From contig NZ_JBEPLU010000002.1 of assembly GCF_040545335.1 (NCBI RefSeq), positions 620,001 to 684,000 of the forward strand: a stretch of 64,000 bases of DNA, written 5' to 3'. This DNA comes from Phenylobacterium koreense (lineage in GTDB: Bacteria > Pseudomonadota > Alphaproteobacteria > Caulobacterales > Caulobacteraceae). Below the pieces are notes generated by a model. It was not told the DNA's origin and did not search any database. It was given only the letters and a program-made list of their open reading frames with translations. The first letter of the stretch is position 1. Each line of letters starts with the position of its first letter. Positions 34,667 through 43,577 of this stretch are shown here, in pieces. The position numbers were made by a program, and so were the translations under genes.

Positions 34667-35956
34667 TCAGTGCTCGAGGATCTCGCTGTGCTTGCGGGTG
34701 TCGCGCATGCGCAGATAGGTCACCAGCGACAGTCCGATCATCGCGGTGACGTACCAGTAGAAGCCGCTCTCCATCCCCCGGCTCTTGAACCACAAGGCCA
34801 CATACTCGGCCGTGCCGCCGAAGATCGTGTTGGCCAGCGCATAAGGCAGGGCCACCCCCAGGGCGCGGATGTGGGCGGGAAAGAGCTCGGCCTTCACAAC
34901 GGCGTTGATCGAGGTGTAGCCGGTCACGATCACCAGGGCGCCCAGCACGATCCCGAAGGCGGCATAGGCGTCGCCCGTCACCGAGAGCTTGGTGAAGATC
35001 GGCCAGGTGAACATCACGCCCAGCACCCCGAAGCCCACCATCAGCGGCTTGCGGCCGATCTTGTCCGACAGCGCGCCGGCCACCGGCTGCAGCAGCATGT
35101 AGATGAACAGGGCCGCCGCGGTGATGGCGGTCGCCGTCTCCCGGTCGAACCCCGAGGTGTTGACCAGGAATTTCTGCATGTACGTGCTGTAGGCGTAGAA
35201 GGCGAGCGTCCCCCCCGCCGTCAGCGCCATGACGATGAGGGCCTGGCGCGGATAGTGCCGGAAGAGCGCCAAGCTGCTCGACTTCGGCGCCTCGGCCGCC
35301 TGGGCGTTCTTGAAGGACTGCGTCTCCTCCAGCCCGCGGCGCAGATAGAAGACCACGATCGCCAGCACCCCGCCGATCAGGAACGGAATCCGCCAGCCCC
35401 AGCTCTCGAGCTGCGGCTCGGTCAGCACCGCCTGCAGGACCAGCAGCACCAACAGAGCCAGGAGCTGCCCCGAGATCAGCGTCACATACTGGAAGCTCGA
35501 GAAGAAGCCGCGCCGCGAACGGCCCGCCATCTCGCTGAGATAGGTGGCGCTGGCCCCGTATTCGCCGCCGACGCTCAGGCCCTGCATCAGCCGAGCCAGC
35601 ACCAGGATGGCCGGCGCCAGCCAGCCGATGGCCGCATAGCTCGGCGTCACCGCGATCAGCAGCGATCCGGCGCACATCAGCGACACCGAGAGCGTCAGGC
35701 CGGCCTTCCGGCCGCGGCTGTCGGCATAGACGCCCATGATCCAGGCCCCGATCGGCCGCATCAGGAAACCCACGGCGAAAATCGCCGCCGCGTTCAGCAA
35801 CTGCGCCGTGCGGTCGCCGGCCGGAAAGAAGATCGGCGCGAAATAGAGGGTGAAGGCCGAATAGACATACCAGTCGTACCACTCGACCAGATTGCCGGTG
35901 GAACCTCCAATGATCGACTTGAGGCGTTGACGGCGATCGGCCGCGCTGTCGGTCAT
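34667..35956 (-). CDS. MFS transporter of the metabolite:H+ symporter type (KgtP/ProP-like)
   Basis: Inner-membrane carrier of 429 residues with twelve predicted helices. The family signature is clear: GGSTGNLVEWYDWYVYSAF at the N-terminus, then FLMRPIGAWIMGVYADSRGRK in loop 2-3, LSVGGEYGASATYLSE and the repeat GALSDKIGRKPLM in the second half. Members import dicarboxylates, alpha-ketoglutarate, citrate, shikimate or betaine; the substrate here is open. Its position before an amidase on the same strand might mean uptake of the amidase product or substrate, which is an inference. Confidence 0.92.
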   Translation of the reverse strand: MTDSAADRRQRLKSIIGGSTGNLVEWYDWYVYSAFTLYFAPIFFPAGDRTAQLLNAAAIFAVGFLMRPIGAWIMGVYADSRGRKAGLTLSVSLMCAGSLLIAVTPSYAAIGWLAPAILVLARLMQGLSVGGEYGASATYLSEMAGRSRRGFFSSFQYVTLISGQLLALLVLLVLQAVLTEPQLESWGWRIPFLIGGVLAIVVFYLRRGLEETQSFKNAQAAEAPKSSSLALFRHYPRQALIVMALTAGGTLAFYAYSTYMQKFLVNTSGFDRETATAITAAALFIYMLLQPVAGALSDKIGRKPLMVGFGVLGVMFTWPIFTKLSVTGDAYAAFGIVLGALVIVTGYTSINAVVKAELFPAHIRALGVALPYALANTIFGGTAEYVALWFKSRGMESGFYWYVTAMIGLSLVTYLRMRDTRKHSEILEH

Positions 35957-36016
35957 CAGTCCCTCCCCCCGCCCCCTGGGGGACGCACTAACTTGCTGGC
36001 GCCGCGTGAAACTTCA

Positions 36017-36092
36017 TGGTGCCGGCTACAGGACTCGAACCCGTGACCTTCGGTTTACAAAACCGCTGCTCTACCAACTGAGCTAAGCCGGC
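36017..36092 (-). tRNA. trnT: tRNA-Thr (anticodon TGT)
   Basis: A 76-nt cloverleaf with acceptor GCCGGCT/AGCCGGC, D-arm GCTCAGTTGGTAGAGC, anticodon loop TTTGTAA (TGT) and T-arm CGGGTTCGAGTCCTG; 3' CCA encoded. It stands alone upstream of the MFS gene. Confidence 0.97.
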
Positions 36093-36181
36093 GTGGCGGC
36101 GTGCGCGCCAGGACCGGACGGATGCCACGCCCGGCCCGCCCTGCCAAGCCTGCTTCGCATGGCGGGCTTAGCGGCCTATGA

Positions 36182-36688
36182 ATGCCGCCCGCAAACGAGG
36201 CGCAAGGCTTGAACCCCATCCGCATCTTCATCGACGCCGACGCCTGCCCGGTGAAGGACGAGACCTACAAGGTCGCTCACCGCTATGGACTGAAGACCTG
36301 GGTGGTCTCCAACGCCTTCATGCAGATCCCGGCCTCGCCGCTGATCGCGCGGATGATCGTGGAGGCCGGCCCCGACGTGGCCGACGACTGGATCGCCAGC
36401 CAGGTCGAGCCCGGCGACGTCGTGGTGACCAACGACATCCCGCTGGCCGAACGCACCCTGCAGGCCGGCGGCTATGCGCTGGCCGGCAACGGCAAGGTGT
36501 TCGACGAGAATTCCATCGGCTCGGCCATCGCCCAGCGGGCGCTCATGGAGCAGCTTCGGTCCACCGGCGAGATGCTGGGCGGGCCCAAGCCGTTCGACCG
36601 CAACGACAGATCGCAATTTCTCCAGAGCCTCGATCAGATAATTCAGAAAGAACGTCGGCGCCGGAGCTTGCAAGACGGCGGGGGGTGA
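36182..36688 (+). CDS. UPF0178 (YaiI/YqxD) family protein
   Basis: A 168-residue cytosolic protein. The family core is evident: IRIFIDADACPVKDETYK near the start, WVVSNAF, DDWIASQVEPGDVVVTNDIPLAER, and SSIGSAI-like NSIGSAIAQR. The conserved aspartates (DADACP, DDW, TNDIPLA) suggest a PIN-like metal-binding site, but no activity is established. The start is ambiguous among 36178 (other frame), 36182 and an internal TTG near 36209; no strong ribosome binding site decides it. Confidence 0.9.
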   Translation: MPPANEAQGLNPIRIFIDADACPVKDETYKVAHRYGLKTWVVSNAFMQIPASPLIARMIVEAGPDVADDWIASQVEPGDVVVTNDIPLAERTLQAGGYALAGNGKVFDENSIGSAIAQRALMEQLRSTGEMLGGPKPFDRNDRSQFLQSLDQIIQKERRRRSLQDGGG

Positions 36689-36725
36689 ATAGCCTGCGGT
36701 CACGTTTCGAAAGGGGTTCGAGCAC

Positions 36726-37271
36726 ATGCGTAAAGTGGTTCTGATGTCTGTGTTGGGGGGCTGCGCCGCGCTGTTGGCGGCATGCGGCCAGGGCGGCGAC
36801 AAGGCGGCAGCGCCTGAAGCGCCGACGGCGGCCGCGCCGGAGACCACCACGGCGCCCGAAGCTTCCGAGGCGGCGGAAGAAGCCTCCGAGAAGGCCGAAC
36901 ACGAGGAGAAGGCGAAAGCGCTGGCCGCCCTCCCCGCCCCCTACAACACCGCCGACGTCGACAACGGTAAGGCCAAGTTCGCCATGTGCCGCTCGTGCCA
37001 TACGATCACCGAAGGCGGCGCCAACCTGACCGGCCCCAATCTGCACGGCGTGTTCGGTCGCAAGGCCGGCAGCCTTGAGGGCTACAACTACTCCGAAGCC
37101 GTGAAGAACGCCGGCTTCACATGGGACGCCGAGCACCTGGACAAGTGGCTGGCTCAGCCGCGCGACTTCCTGCCGGGCACCAAAATGACCTTCGCCGGCT
37201 TCAAGGCCGAGAAGGACCGCATCGACGTCATCGCCTACCTGAAGCTGGAAACCGGCTACAAGGCTCCGTGA
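36726..37271 (+). CDS. Membrane-anchored class I cytochrome c (lipoprotein)
   Basis: Electron carrier of 181 residues. A lipobox LLAAC puts the mature N-terminus at Cys20, so it is predicted to be lipid-anchored on the periplasmic side. A linker of about 50 residues rich in Ala, Glu and Pro (about 26-70) follows. The haem site is CRSCH (88-92) and the sixth ligand Met154 in GTKMTFAGF; GPNLHGVFGRKAGS between them is the classic mitochondrial-type cytochrome c signature. It probably carries electrons between the bc1 complex and a terminal oxidase, as membrane-bound cytochromes of this type do. Neighbours give no extra hint. Confidence 0.93.
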   Translation: MRKVVLMSVLGGCAALLAACGQGGDKAAAPEAPTAAAPETTTAPEASEAAEEASEKAEHEEKAKALAALPAPYNTADVDNGKAKFAMCRSCHTITEGGANLTGPNLHGVFGRKAGSLEGYNYSEAVKNAGFTWDAEHLDKWLAQPRDFLPGTKMTFAGFKAEKDRIDVIAYLKLETGYKAP

Positions 37272-37420
37272 GACGCTAATTCAGCAAAAAGGCAACCTTG
37301 ACGAGAATTGGGTTCGGTCGCACGATCCGCTCGTCGAGGCTGCGCTTGCATCTGTCAGCCGAGATCCTGCGCCGGCCGCGCGGCGTCCCCTCGCCGGCGG
37401 CTGCGCCACCCCGACAACTC

Positions 37421-37445
37421 GCCTCCCCCTAGGGGGAGGCTTTTT
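37421..37445 (+). terminator. Intrinsic terminator, plus-strand orientation
   Basis: GCCTCCCC-CTAG-GGGGAGGC (37421-37440) followed by TTTTT. It lies 150 bp after the cytochrome gene and just beyond the end of the convergent RND pump gene, so it would stop cytochrome transcription. Its sequence resembles the palindrome at 32371-32394 and may be a copy of a dispersed GC palindrome. Confidence 0.75.
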
Positions 37446-37453
37446 CCTGAATG

Positions 37454-40400
37454 CTATTCCGCCGCGTTCGCGGCCCGCGCCTGCTCGGCCTCTTCGAAGG
37501 CTTCGATGCGGCGGGCCGTCGCCTGCGGCGACTTCGTGAAGCGGGCCAGCAGGTTGTAGAACACCGGCACGATGAACAGGGTGAGCAGGGTCGAGAAGAT
37601 CGCCCCGAAGAAGATCACCACCCCGATCGTCTTGCGGCTGGCGCCGCCGGCCCCGCCCCACACGATCAGCGGGATAGCGCCCGCCGCCGCGGCGATGGAG
37701 GTCATGATGATCGGGCGCAGGCGTAGCGAGGCGCTTTCGATCACCGCCTCGCGGATGCTGAGGCCCTCGTCACGCAACTGATTGGCGAACTCCACGATCA
37801 GGATGCCGTTCTTGGCGGCGATGCCGATCAGGATGATCAGGCCGATCTGGCTATACGTGTTGATGGTCGAACCCGCGATCAGCAGGCCGAACAGGCCGCC
37901 GAGCGCCGCAACCGGCACGGTCAGCATGATGACCGCCGGGTGGATCCAGCTTTCGAACTGTGCCGCCAGGACCAGGAACACCAGCAGCAGGGCCATGCCG
38001 AAGGCCAGGCCCACGGCGCTGCCCGCTTCCAGATAGTCGCGCGCCATGCTGCCCCACTTCACCTGCGGGCCAGGCGGCATCTTGGCGATTTCCTGTTGGA
38101 AGAACTTCACGGCGTCGCCCACCGGATAGCCCGGGTTCACCTGGGCCGTCAGAGTGACGGCGCGCAGGCGATCGACGCGGGCGCGGTCGGGGGTGTCGCC
38201 GCGAATCTCGGTGGTCACCAGGGTCGAGAGCGGAACGAGCTGGCCCGACGCAGATCGGACATAGAGGTTGCCGATGTCCTGTTCGGTCTGACGCTTGGCG
38301 CGGTCGGTCTGCAGGAGGACGTCGTACTCCTGGGCGTTCTTGATGTAGGTCGTGACCTGGCGAGGCCCGAAGTTGCTCTCCAGGGCCCGGCCCACGGCCT
38401 GGGCGGAGACGCCCAGCGACGCGGCCTTCTCGCGGTCCACGCTGACCAGGACCCGCGGGCTGGTCGGCTCGTAGTCCAGGCGCGCCCGCGCCAGGCCGGG
38501 ATTGGCCTCGGCGGCGCTGAGCAGCGGTTTGATCCAGCCCGCGATCTGGGCGTAGTCGTCGCCCACGGCGATCACGTCGACGCTGTTGCCGCCGCTGCCG
38601 CCGCCGCGCTGGAACGCCGGACGGACCGAGGCGATCACCCGTACCGAGGTGATGGACGAGAACTCCTGGTTCAGCTTGGCCGCCAGTTCCTGCGAGCTGG
38701 TCTTGGCGTCCGGCGCCAGGGTCGCGTTGCCGAACGCGCTGTTGAACTGGGTGCCGCCGAAGCGCGGAACGCCCAGCAGGTAGCGGTCGATGGTCCCTTC
38801 CTTCAGCAGCGACGCGAAGCGCGACTCGACCTGCCGCACCGCCTTGGAGGTGTAGTCGTAGCCGGCGCCTTCCGGGCCGATGAGGTTCAGGTCGACCCGG
38901 CCGCGGTCCTCTTCCGGCACCAGTTCGCGAGGCAGGGCGGCGAAGAGTCCGCCGGCCCCAGCCGCCAGCACCACGACCAGGGCGAGCGTCGCCATGGTCG
39001 CCACGCGGCGGCCCAGCATGAACTCGAGCGAGGCGTGATAGGAGTTCCGCAGCTTGTCCATGGCCGCGTCCACGTGGCGCGCAACGAAGCCCTCGCCATG
39101 GGCCGGGCGAAGCAGCTTGGAGGCCAGCATCGGGGACAGGCTGAGCGCCAGCAGGGCCGAGAAGGCCACCGCCGCGGCGATCGCCACCGCCAGCTCGACG
39201 AACAGACGGCCGATGTAACCAGGCAGGAACATCAGCGGCGCGAACACCGAGATCAGCACGATGGTCGTGGCCACGACCGCGAAGAACACCTGCCGGGCCC
39301 CGCGCTGGGCGGCGACGATCGTCGGTTCCCCGTCGTCGATCCGGCGCTGGATGTTCTCGACCACGACGATGGCGTCGTCGACCACCAGGCCGATGGCGAG
39401 CACCAGGGCCAGCAGGGTCAGCAGGTTCAGCGAGAAGCCGAGCGGCGCCAGGACGATGAAGGTCGAAAGGATGCAGATCGGCGCCACGATCGACGGGATC
39501 AGCGCCGCGCGCCAGGTGCCGAGGAAGATGAGGTTCACCAGCGCCACGAGGCCCAGCGAGATCCCCATGGTGATCCACACTTCCTCGATCGCATGCTTGG
39601 TGAAGAGCGTGTAGTCGACGGCGATCTCCAGCGACGTGCCCTTCGGCAGCGACTGGTTCAACTCCGGCAGCATGTCCCGCACGCCCTGCGATATCTCCAG
39701 ATCGTTCGCTTGCGACTGGCGGGTGATGGCGATGCCGACCTGGTCGCGGCCGTTCGAACGGAAGCTGCGGCGCGGTTCGTCGGGCCCTTCCTCGACGCGG
39801 GCGATGTCGCCCAGGCGGGTCACATAGGCCGGCGTGGTGTTGCCGGTCGCGGCGATCTGGGGCGCGTTGGCCGGCTTGATCGGCATCTGCGCGAACTGCT
39901 CGGCCGTCGAATAGCCGCGCGCCACGCGGATCGTGAAGTCCTTGTCGGGCGCTTCCAGCGAGCCGGCCGGCAGTTCCAGGTTCTGGGCGTTCAGGGCGGT
40001 CTCGACGTCGTCGACGGTCACGCCGCGGGCGGCCATGGCGTCCGGATCGAGCCAGATCCGCATCGAATAGAGCTGGCTGCCGCCGACATTGACCTGGGCG
40101 ACGCCCGGAATGGTCGAGAAGCGTTCGACCAGATAGCGCTGCGCATAGTCGGAAAGCTGCAGGCGGTTCATCGTGTCCGAAGCGAACGAGATGAACACGA
40201 TCGGCGAGGCGTCGGCGTTGGCCTTGGCGATCTGGGGCGGATCGGCCTGGTCGGGCAGGTTCGCCGCCACGCGGCTGACCGCGTCGCGCACGTCGTTGGC
40301 CGCGGCGTCGAGGTCGCGGTCCAGCAGGAACGAGATGTTGATGTTCGAGCGGCCGTCACGCGAAGACGAGTTGACCCGGTCGATCCCCTGGATGCCGGAG

Positions 40401-40612
40401 ATCTGCCGCTCGATCACCTCGGTGATCCGGTCTTCGATGACTTCGGCCGACGCGCCGCGATAGGTGGTCGAGATCGAGATGACCGGCGGATCGACGCTCG
40501 GCAGTTCCCGCACCGTCAGCGAGCTGAACGCCGCCAGACCGATGACGCAGAGGATGATCGCCGCGACCGCGGCGAACACCGGACGGCGGACGGAGAGATC
40601 GGAGAGCATCAT
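37454..40612 (-). CDS. RND multidrug efflux pump, inner-membrane transporter (HAE1 family)
   Basis: Proton-driven exporter of 1052 residues, the usual AcrB/MexB-type length, working as a trimer. It begins MMLSDLSVRRPVFAAVAAII; two large periplasmic loops alternate with twelve helices. Key features: VDDAIVVVENIQRRIDDGE in helix 4 with the two proton-relay aspartates of LVVDDAIV, FFAVVATTIVLISVFAPLMFLPG, and in the second half AAKNGILIVEFANQLRDEG and LRPIIMTSIAAAAGAIPL. It overlaps the adaptor gene by four bases. No outer-membrane channel gene is adjacent, so the pump would use a TolC-type protein coded elsewhere. Confidence 0.96.
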   Translation of the reverse strand: MMLSDLSVRRPVFAAVAAIILCVIGLAAFSSLTVRELPSVDPPVISISTTYRGASAEVIEDRITEVIERQISGIQGIDRVNSSSRDGRSNINISFLLDRDLDAAANDVRDAVSRVAANLPDQADPPQIAKANADASPIVFISFASDTMNRLQLSDYAQRYLVERFSTIPGVAQVNVGGSQLYSMRIWLDPDAMAARGVTVDDVETALNAQNLELPAGSLEAPDKDFTIRVARGYSTAEQFAQMPIKPANAPQIAATGNTTPAYVTRLGDIARVEEGPDEPRRSFRSNGRDQVGIAITRQSQANDLEISQGVRDMLPELNQSLPKGTSLEIAVDYTLFTKHAIEEVWITMGISLGLVALVNLIFLGTWRAALIPSIVAPICILSTFIVLAPLGFSLNLLTLLALVLAIGLVVDDAIVVVENIQRRIDDGEPTIVAAQRGARQVFFAVVATTIVLISVFAPLMFLPGYIGRLFVELAVAIAAAVAFSALLALSLSPMLASKLLRPAHGEGFVARHVDAAMDKLRNSYHASLEFMLGRRVATMATLALVVVLAAGAGGLFAALPRELVPEEDRGRVDLNLIGPEGAGYDYTSKAVRQVESRFASLLKEGTIDRYLLGVPRFGGTQFNSAFGNATLAPDAKTSSQELAAKLNQEFSSITSVRVIASVRPAFQRGGGSGGNSVDVIAVGDDYAQIAGWIKPLLSAAEANPGLARARLDYEPTSPRVLVSVDREKAASLGVSAQAVGRALESNFGPRQVTTYIKNAQEYDVLLQTDRAKRQTEQDIGNLYVRSASGQLVPLSTLVTTEIRGDTPDRARVDRLRAVTLTAQVNPGYPVGDAVKFFQQEIAKMPPGPQVKWGSMARDYLEAGSAVGLAFGMALLLVFLVLAAQFESWIHPAVIMLTVPVAALGGLFGLLIAGSTINTYSQIGLIILIGIAAKNGILIVEFANQLRDEGLSIREAVIESASLRLRPIIMTSIAAAAGAIPLIVWGGAGGASRKTIGVVIFFGAIFSTLLTLFIVPVFYNLLARFTKSPQATARRIEAFEEAEQARAANAAE

Positions 40613-41826
40613 GCCCGGGGTCGCGCGTCGCGCGCTCCCGGCTGCAGGTCAGCGGCCGCCTTCTGACGGCCGTCCGTGCTCAGAACCCGGATCGGTTGTC
40701 CTGGCTGGATCTTGTTCAGTCCATCCGCCACGATCTGCTCGCCCGCCTGAAGGCCATCGCGGATTTCTACGAGACCGTTCTGACGCACGCCGGTCAATAC
40801 CGCACGTTGTTCGCTGACGGTCTGATCGCCCCTTTTCGAGATCACATAGACGAAAGCGGCGTCGCCCTGGACCGAGACCGCCGCTTCCGGAGCGGCCACG
40901 ACCTGACGCTGGCCCTGGGCCACCGAGACCCGCAGCATCATGCCGGGCTTCAGCCGGCGATCGGGATTGGGAAACTCGGCGCGGGCGGTGATCGCGCGGG
41001 TCTGCTCGTTGACCCGGGTGTCCAGCTTCTGGATGCGGCCTTGGATGGCCTCGCCGGGATAGGCGTCGATGCGCGCGCTGATCGGCTGGCCTTCATGGAT
41101 GGAGGCCAGATAGCGGTCCGGCACCTGGAAATCGACGCGCACGCTGCTGATGTCGTCCAGCGTCACGATCGGCGCGCCTGGATTGATCAGGGCGCCCGGC
41201 GCGATGTCGGTGAGGCCGACCACGCCGGCGAACGGCGCCCGGATCGTCCGGTCGCCCTCGCGGGCTTCGGCGGCGACGACGTCAGCCTTTGCGGCCAGGT
41301 AGGTCGCTTCCTTCTCGTCCAGGGCGGCCTTGGCCGCAAAGCCCTGGGCGGCGAGCTGCTTCCAGCGTTCGAAGTCGCGCTGGGCCTGCACCATCCGGGC
41401 GCGGGCCTGGGCGATGTCGGCATTCTGTTCGGTGGCCTTCAGCTCCACCAGCACGGCGCCCTTGGGAACCGACTGCCCGTCGGTGAACAGCACTCGATCC
41501 ACGAGCTGGGTCGTGGCAGCGGTCAGGGTCACCGATTGCCGGCCCTTGGCCATGCCGATGACATCGACCGTATCCACGAAGACCTTCGACTGAGCCTGGG
41601 CCAGGGTGACCGGCGTCGCGCCGCCCATTCCGCCGGGGCCGCCCGGACCGCCCTTCTGAGACGCTGCGGCAGGACCGCCATGACCGCCGCCTCGGGTCAG
41701 GGCGAGCTTCGCCCCCCCAGCCAGGACCATGAGGCCAAGGACCACGATGGCGCCGACGAGAAAGAAGTGGCGTCGTAACAAGTTGAGCGAACTCCAGCCG
41801 GCTCCAAATGGAGTTTTGATGATCAT
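40609..41826 (-). CDS. RND efflux periplasmic adaptor (membrane fusion protein)
   Basis: Adaptor of 405 residues that bridges the pump to an outer-membrane channel. An N-terminal membrane helix (FFLVGAIVVLGLMVLAG) is followed by a Gly/Pro-rich stretch, the barrel-lipoyl half GQSVPKGAVLVELKATEQNADIAQ, a coiled-coil hairpin (about 125-185) with FERWKQLAAQGFAAKAALDE, the second lipoyl half IRAPFAGVVGLTDIAPGALI and a beta-barrel. The motif RAEFPNPDRRLKPGMMLRV is characteristic of MexE/MdtA-like adaptors. It is the first gene of the pump operon; no linked regulator is present. Confidence 0.94.
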   Translation of the reverse strand: MIIKTPFGAGWSSLNLLRRHFFLVGAIVVLGLMVLAGGAKLALTRGGGHGGPAAASQKGGPGGPGGMGGATPVTLAQAQSKVFVDTVDVIGMAKGRQSVTLTAATTQLVDRVLFTDGQSVPKGAVLVELKATEQNADIAQARARMVQAQRDFERWKQLAAQGFAAKAALDEKEATYLAAKADVVAAEAREGDRTIRAPFAGVVGLTDIAPGALINPGAPIVTLDDISSVRVDFQVPDRYLASIHEGQPISARIDAYPGEAIQGRIQKLDTRVNEQTRAITARAEFPNPDRRLKPGMMLRVSVAQGQRQVVAAPEAAVSVQGDAAFVYVISKRGDQTVSEQRAVLTGVRQNGLVEIRDGLQAGEQIVADGLNKIQPGQPIRVLSTDGRQKAAADLQPGARDARPRA

Positions 41827-41974
41827 GAATCGGTGTGGGTCTTATGGCGACGACATAGGCGCCGTCCAGTGACAGAACGATGGCTCCTCATGTCACCGCT
41901 GAAATAGAACGCCCGCCGTACGCATCTTGACCCATGCCCAGGTACCACTGACGGTATTAACACGGGCTTGCAAA

Positions 41975-42003
41975 GAAAACGGGCGCCCGTTACCGGACGC
42001 CCG
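41975..42003 (-). terminator. Intrinsic terminator of the aldolase-family gene
   Basis: Stem CGGGCG (41980-41985) with CGCCCG (41998-42003), followed on the minus strand by TTTTCTTTG. It lies 26 bp after the stop codon. Confidence 0.75.
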
Positions 42004-42028
42004 CCTTAGCCAGTCCTTAAGAACAACC

Positions 42029-42799
42029 TCAGGCGTCGTAGCCTGGAAGCGCGCGATCGAGCTGACGAAGCGCGCCAGGCCAAGCCAGTTTTCCGCCCAG
42101 GCCACGCGACATCTGCTTCTTGACTTCGTCCTGCGCAGCTTGCGGCGCCAACAGGACATTCTCGCGCCCGGCGGAAAGCGCCATCACCTGCTGTTTACAG
42201 GCGCGCTCCAAGTAGAACATGTTGATCCAGCACTCGGCCGCGGTTTCCCCGACGGCAAGGGTGCCGTGATTGCGCAACAGCATCACTTTCTTGTCACCGA
42301 TGTCCGCGACCAGGCGCTCGCGCTCGTCGAGGTTCAGGGCGATTCCCTCGTAGTCGTGATAGGCCAGCATGGTCCCGATGATCAGCGCGTGCTGCGAGAG
42401 CGGCAGCAGGCCCTCCTTCTGCGCCGCGACCGCCACGCCCTGGTCGGTGTGCAGGTGCATGACGTAATGCGCGTCCTCACGCGCCGCGTGGATCGCCGAG
42501 TGGATCGTAAAGCCCGCCGGATTGATGAAGTACGGCGTCTCCTGAAGGATGTTGCCGTCCAGGTCGATCTTCACCAGCGACGAGGCGGTGATCTCGCCGA
42601 AATACATTCCGTACGGATTGATCAGGAACTGGTGCTCCGGGCCCGGGATGCGGGCCGAAATATGGGTGTAGATCGCATCGTCCCACCCGTAGAGCGCCAC
42701 CAGCCGATAAAGCGCGGCCAGGTCCACACGCGCCTGCCACTCCTCGGCGCTCACCTTCCCCTTGAGCGAGCTGACGCCCGCCAGCGAACCATCGGCCAT
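42029..42799 (-). CDS. Class II aldolase/adducin-family protein
   Basis: A 256-residue cytosolic protein. The ATG at 42799 is chosen because GGGAGG lies six bases upstream; a longer frame to 42871 lacks support. The zinc-binding histidines of the family are seen in order: THISARIPG, HLHTDQG (two histidines) and RNHGTL. Members include L-fuculose- and ribulose-phosphate aldolases and epimerases, as well as many uncharacterised decarboxylase-like proteins; substrate cannot be told. It is a single gene with its own terminator. Confidence 0.92.
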   Translation of the reverse strand: MADGSLAGVSSLKGKVSAEEWQARVDLAALYRLVALYGWDDAIYTHISARIPGPEHQFLINPYGMYFGEITASSLVKIDLDGNILQETPYFINPAGFTIHSAIHAAREDAHYVMHLHTDQGVAVAAQKEGLLPLSQHALIIGTMLAYHDYEGIALNLDERERLVADIGDKKVMLLRNHGTLAVGETAAECWINMFYLERACKQQVMALSAGRENVLLAPQAAQDEVKKQMSRGLGGKLAWPGALRQLDRALPGYDA

Positions 42800-42995
42800 G
42801 GCGACCTCCCTTCGAACTCTTGTTGATCGTTGGCCGGCAGACTCGCCCTCCGGCGGGGCAGCGTCAAGCACGGCGCGTTTGACTTAGGCGCGACCGCGGC
42901 GGATCATTCAGATAACGGCGATATCGCTTCTGGGAGCTTCGCGCGATAGTCGCCGGCCTTGGCTGTCTGTCGTTCCAAATCCCCTGGAGGTTCAG

Positions 42996-43577
42996 ATGCT
43001 TCGCTTGCCCCTCAAGACGCTCGCCGTGGCCGCCTGCTTCGCGGGCCTGGCCGGCGCCGCCCAAGCCGCGACCGTCTACAAGACCGTCCTCTCCGGCGCG
43101 AACGAGGTTCCGCCGAACGCCAGCCCCGCAACGGGCGACGCAACTATTGTCGTCGACGGCGATCTACTGACCCTGACGGTGAACTTCTCGGGCCTGACCG
43201 CCCCAGCCACCGCCTCGCACATCCATTGCTGCACCACGCCTTCGGCCGGGGTGGCGACGCAGTTGCCGAGCTTCGTCGGGTTCCCGAACGCCACTTCCGG
43301 AACCTACAACCAGACCTTCGACCTGACGCTCGCCTCGACCTACAACCCGGCCTTCGTCACCGCGCAAGGCGACCTGACCACCGCCCGCGACGCCCTGCTG
43401 TCGGGGATCGCCAACGGCACGGCCTATCTTAACATCCACACCAGCAATTTCCCCGGCGGCGAGATCCGCGGGAGCTTCTCGGCCGTGCCCGAGCCCCAAG
43501 CCTGGGCGCTGATGATCGTCGGCTTCGGCGCGGCCGGCGCGATCCTGCGGCGGCGTCGCGCCCCGGCGTTCGCCTAG
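42996..43577 (+). CDS. CHRD-domain protein with PEPxxWA-CTERM sorting signal
   Basis: A 193-residue exported protein. A signal peptide ends in GAAQAA; the CHRD (chordin-like) domain follows (about 27-155) with YKTVLSGANEVPPNASPATG at the start, SHIHCCTTP in the middle and AYLNIHTSNFPGGEIRGSF at the end. The tail is VPEPQAWALMIVGFGAAG then RRRR, the same sorting signal as the protein at 25382-25906. The role of bacterial CHRD proteins is unknown; an envelope or surface location is the safest inference. Its stop overlaps that of glpK within CTAG. Confidence 0.9.
   Translation: MLRLPLKTLAVAACFAGLAGAAQAATVYKTVLSGANEVPPNASPATGDATIVVDGDLLTLTVNFSGLTAPATASHIHCCTTPSAGVATQLPSFVGFPNATSGTYNQTFDLTLASTYNPAFVTAQGDLTTARDALLSGIANGTAYLNIHTSNFPGGEIRGSFSAVPEPQAWALMIVGFGAAGAILRRRRAPAFA

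Noticed and set aside
37940..40666. Long open frame antisense to the RND pump
   Set aside because: Shadow of a clear pump gene with intact motifs on the minus strand.
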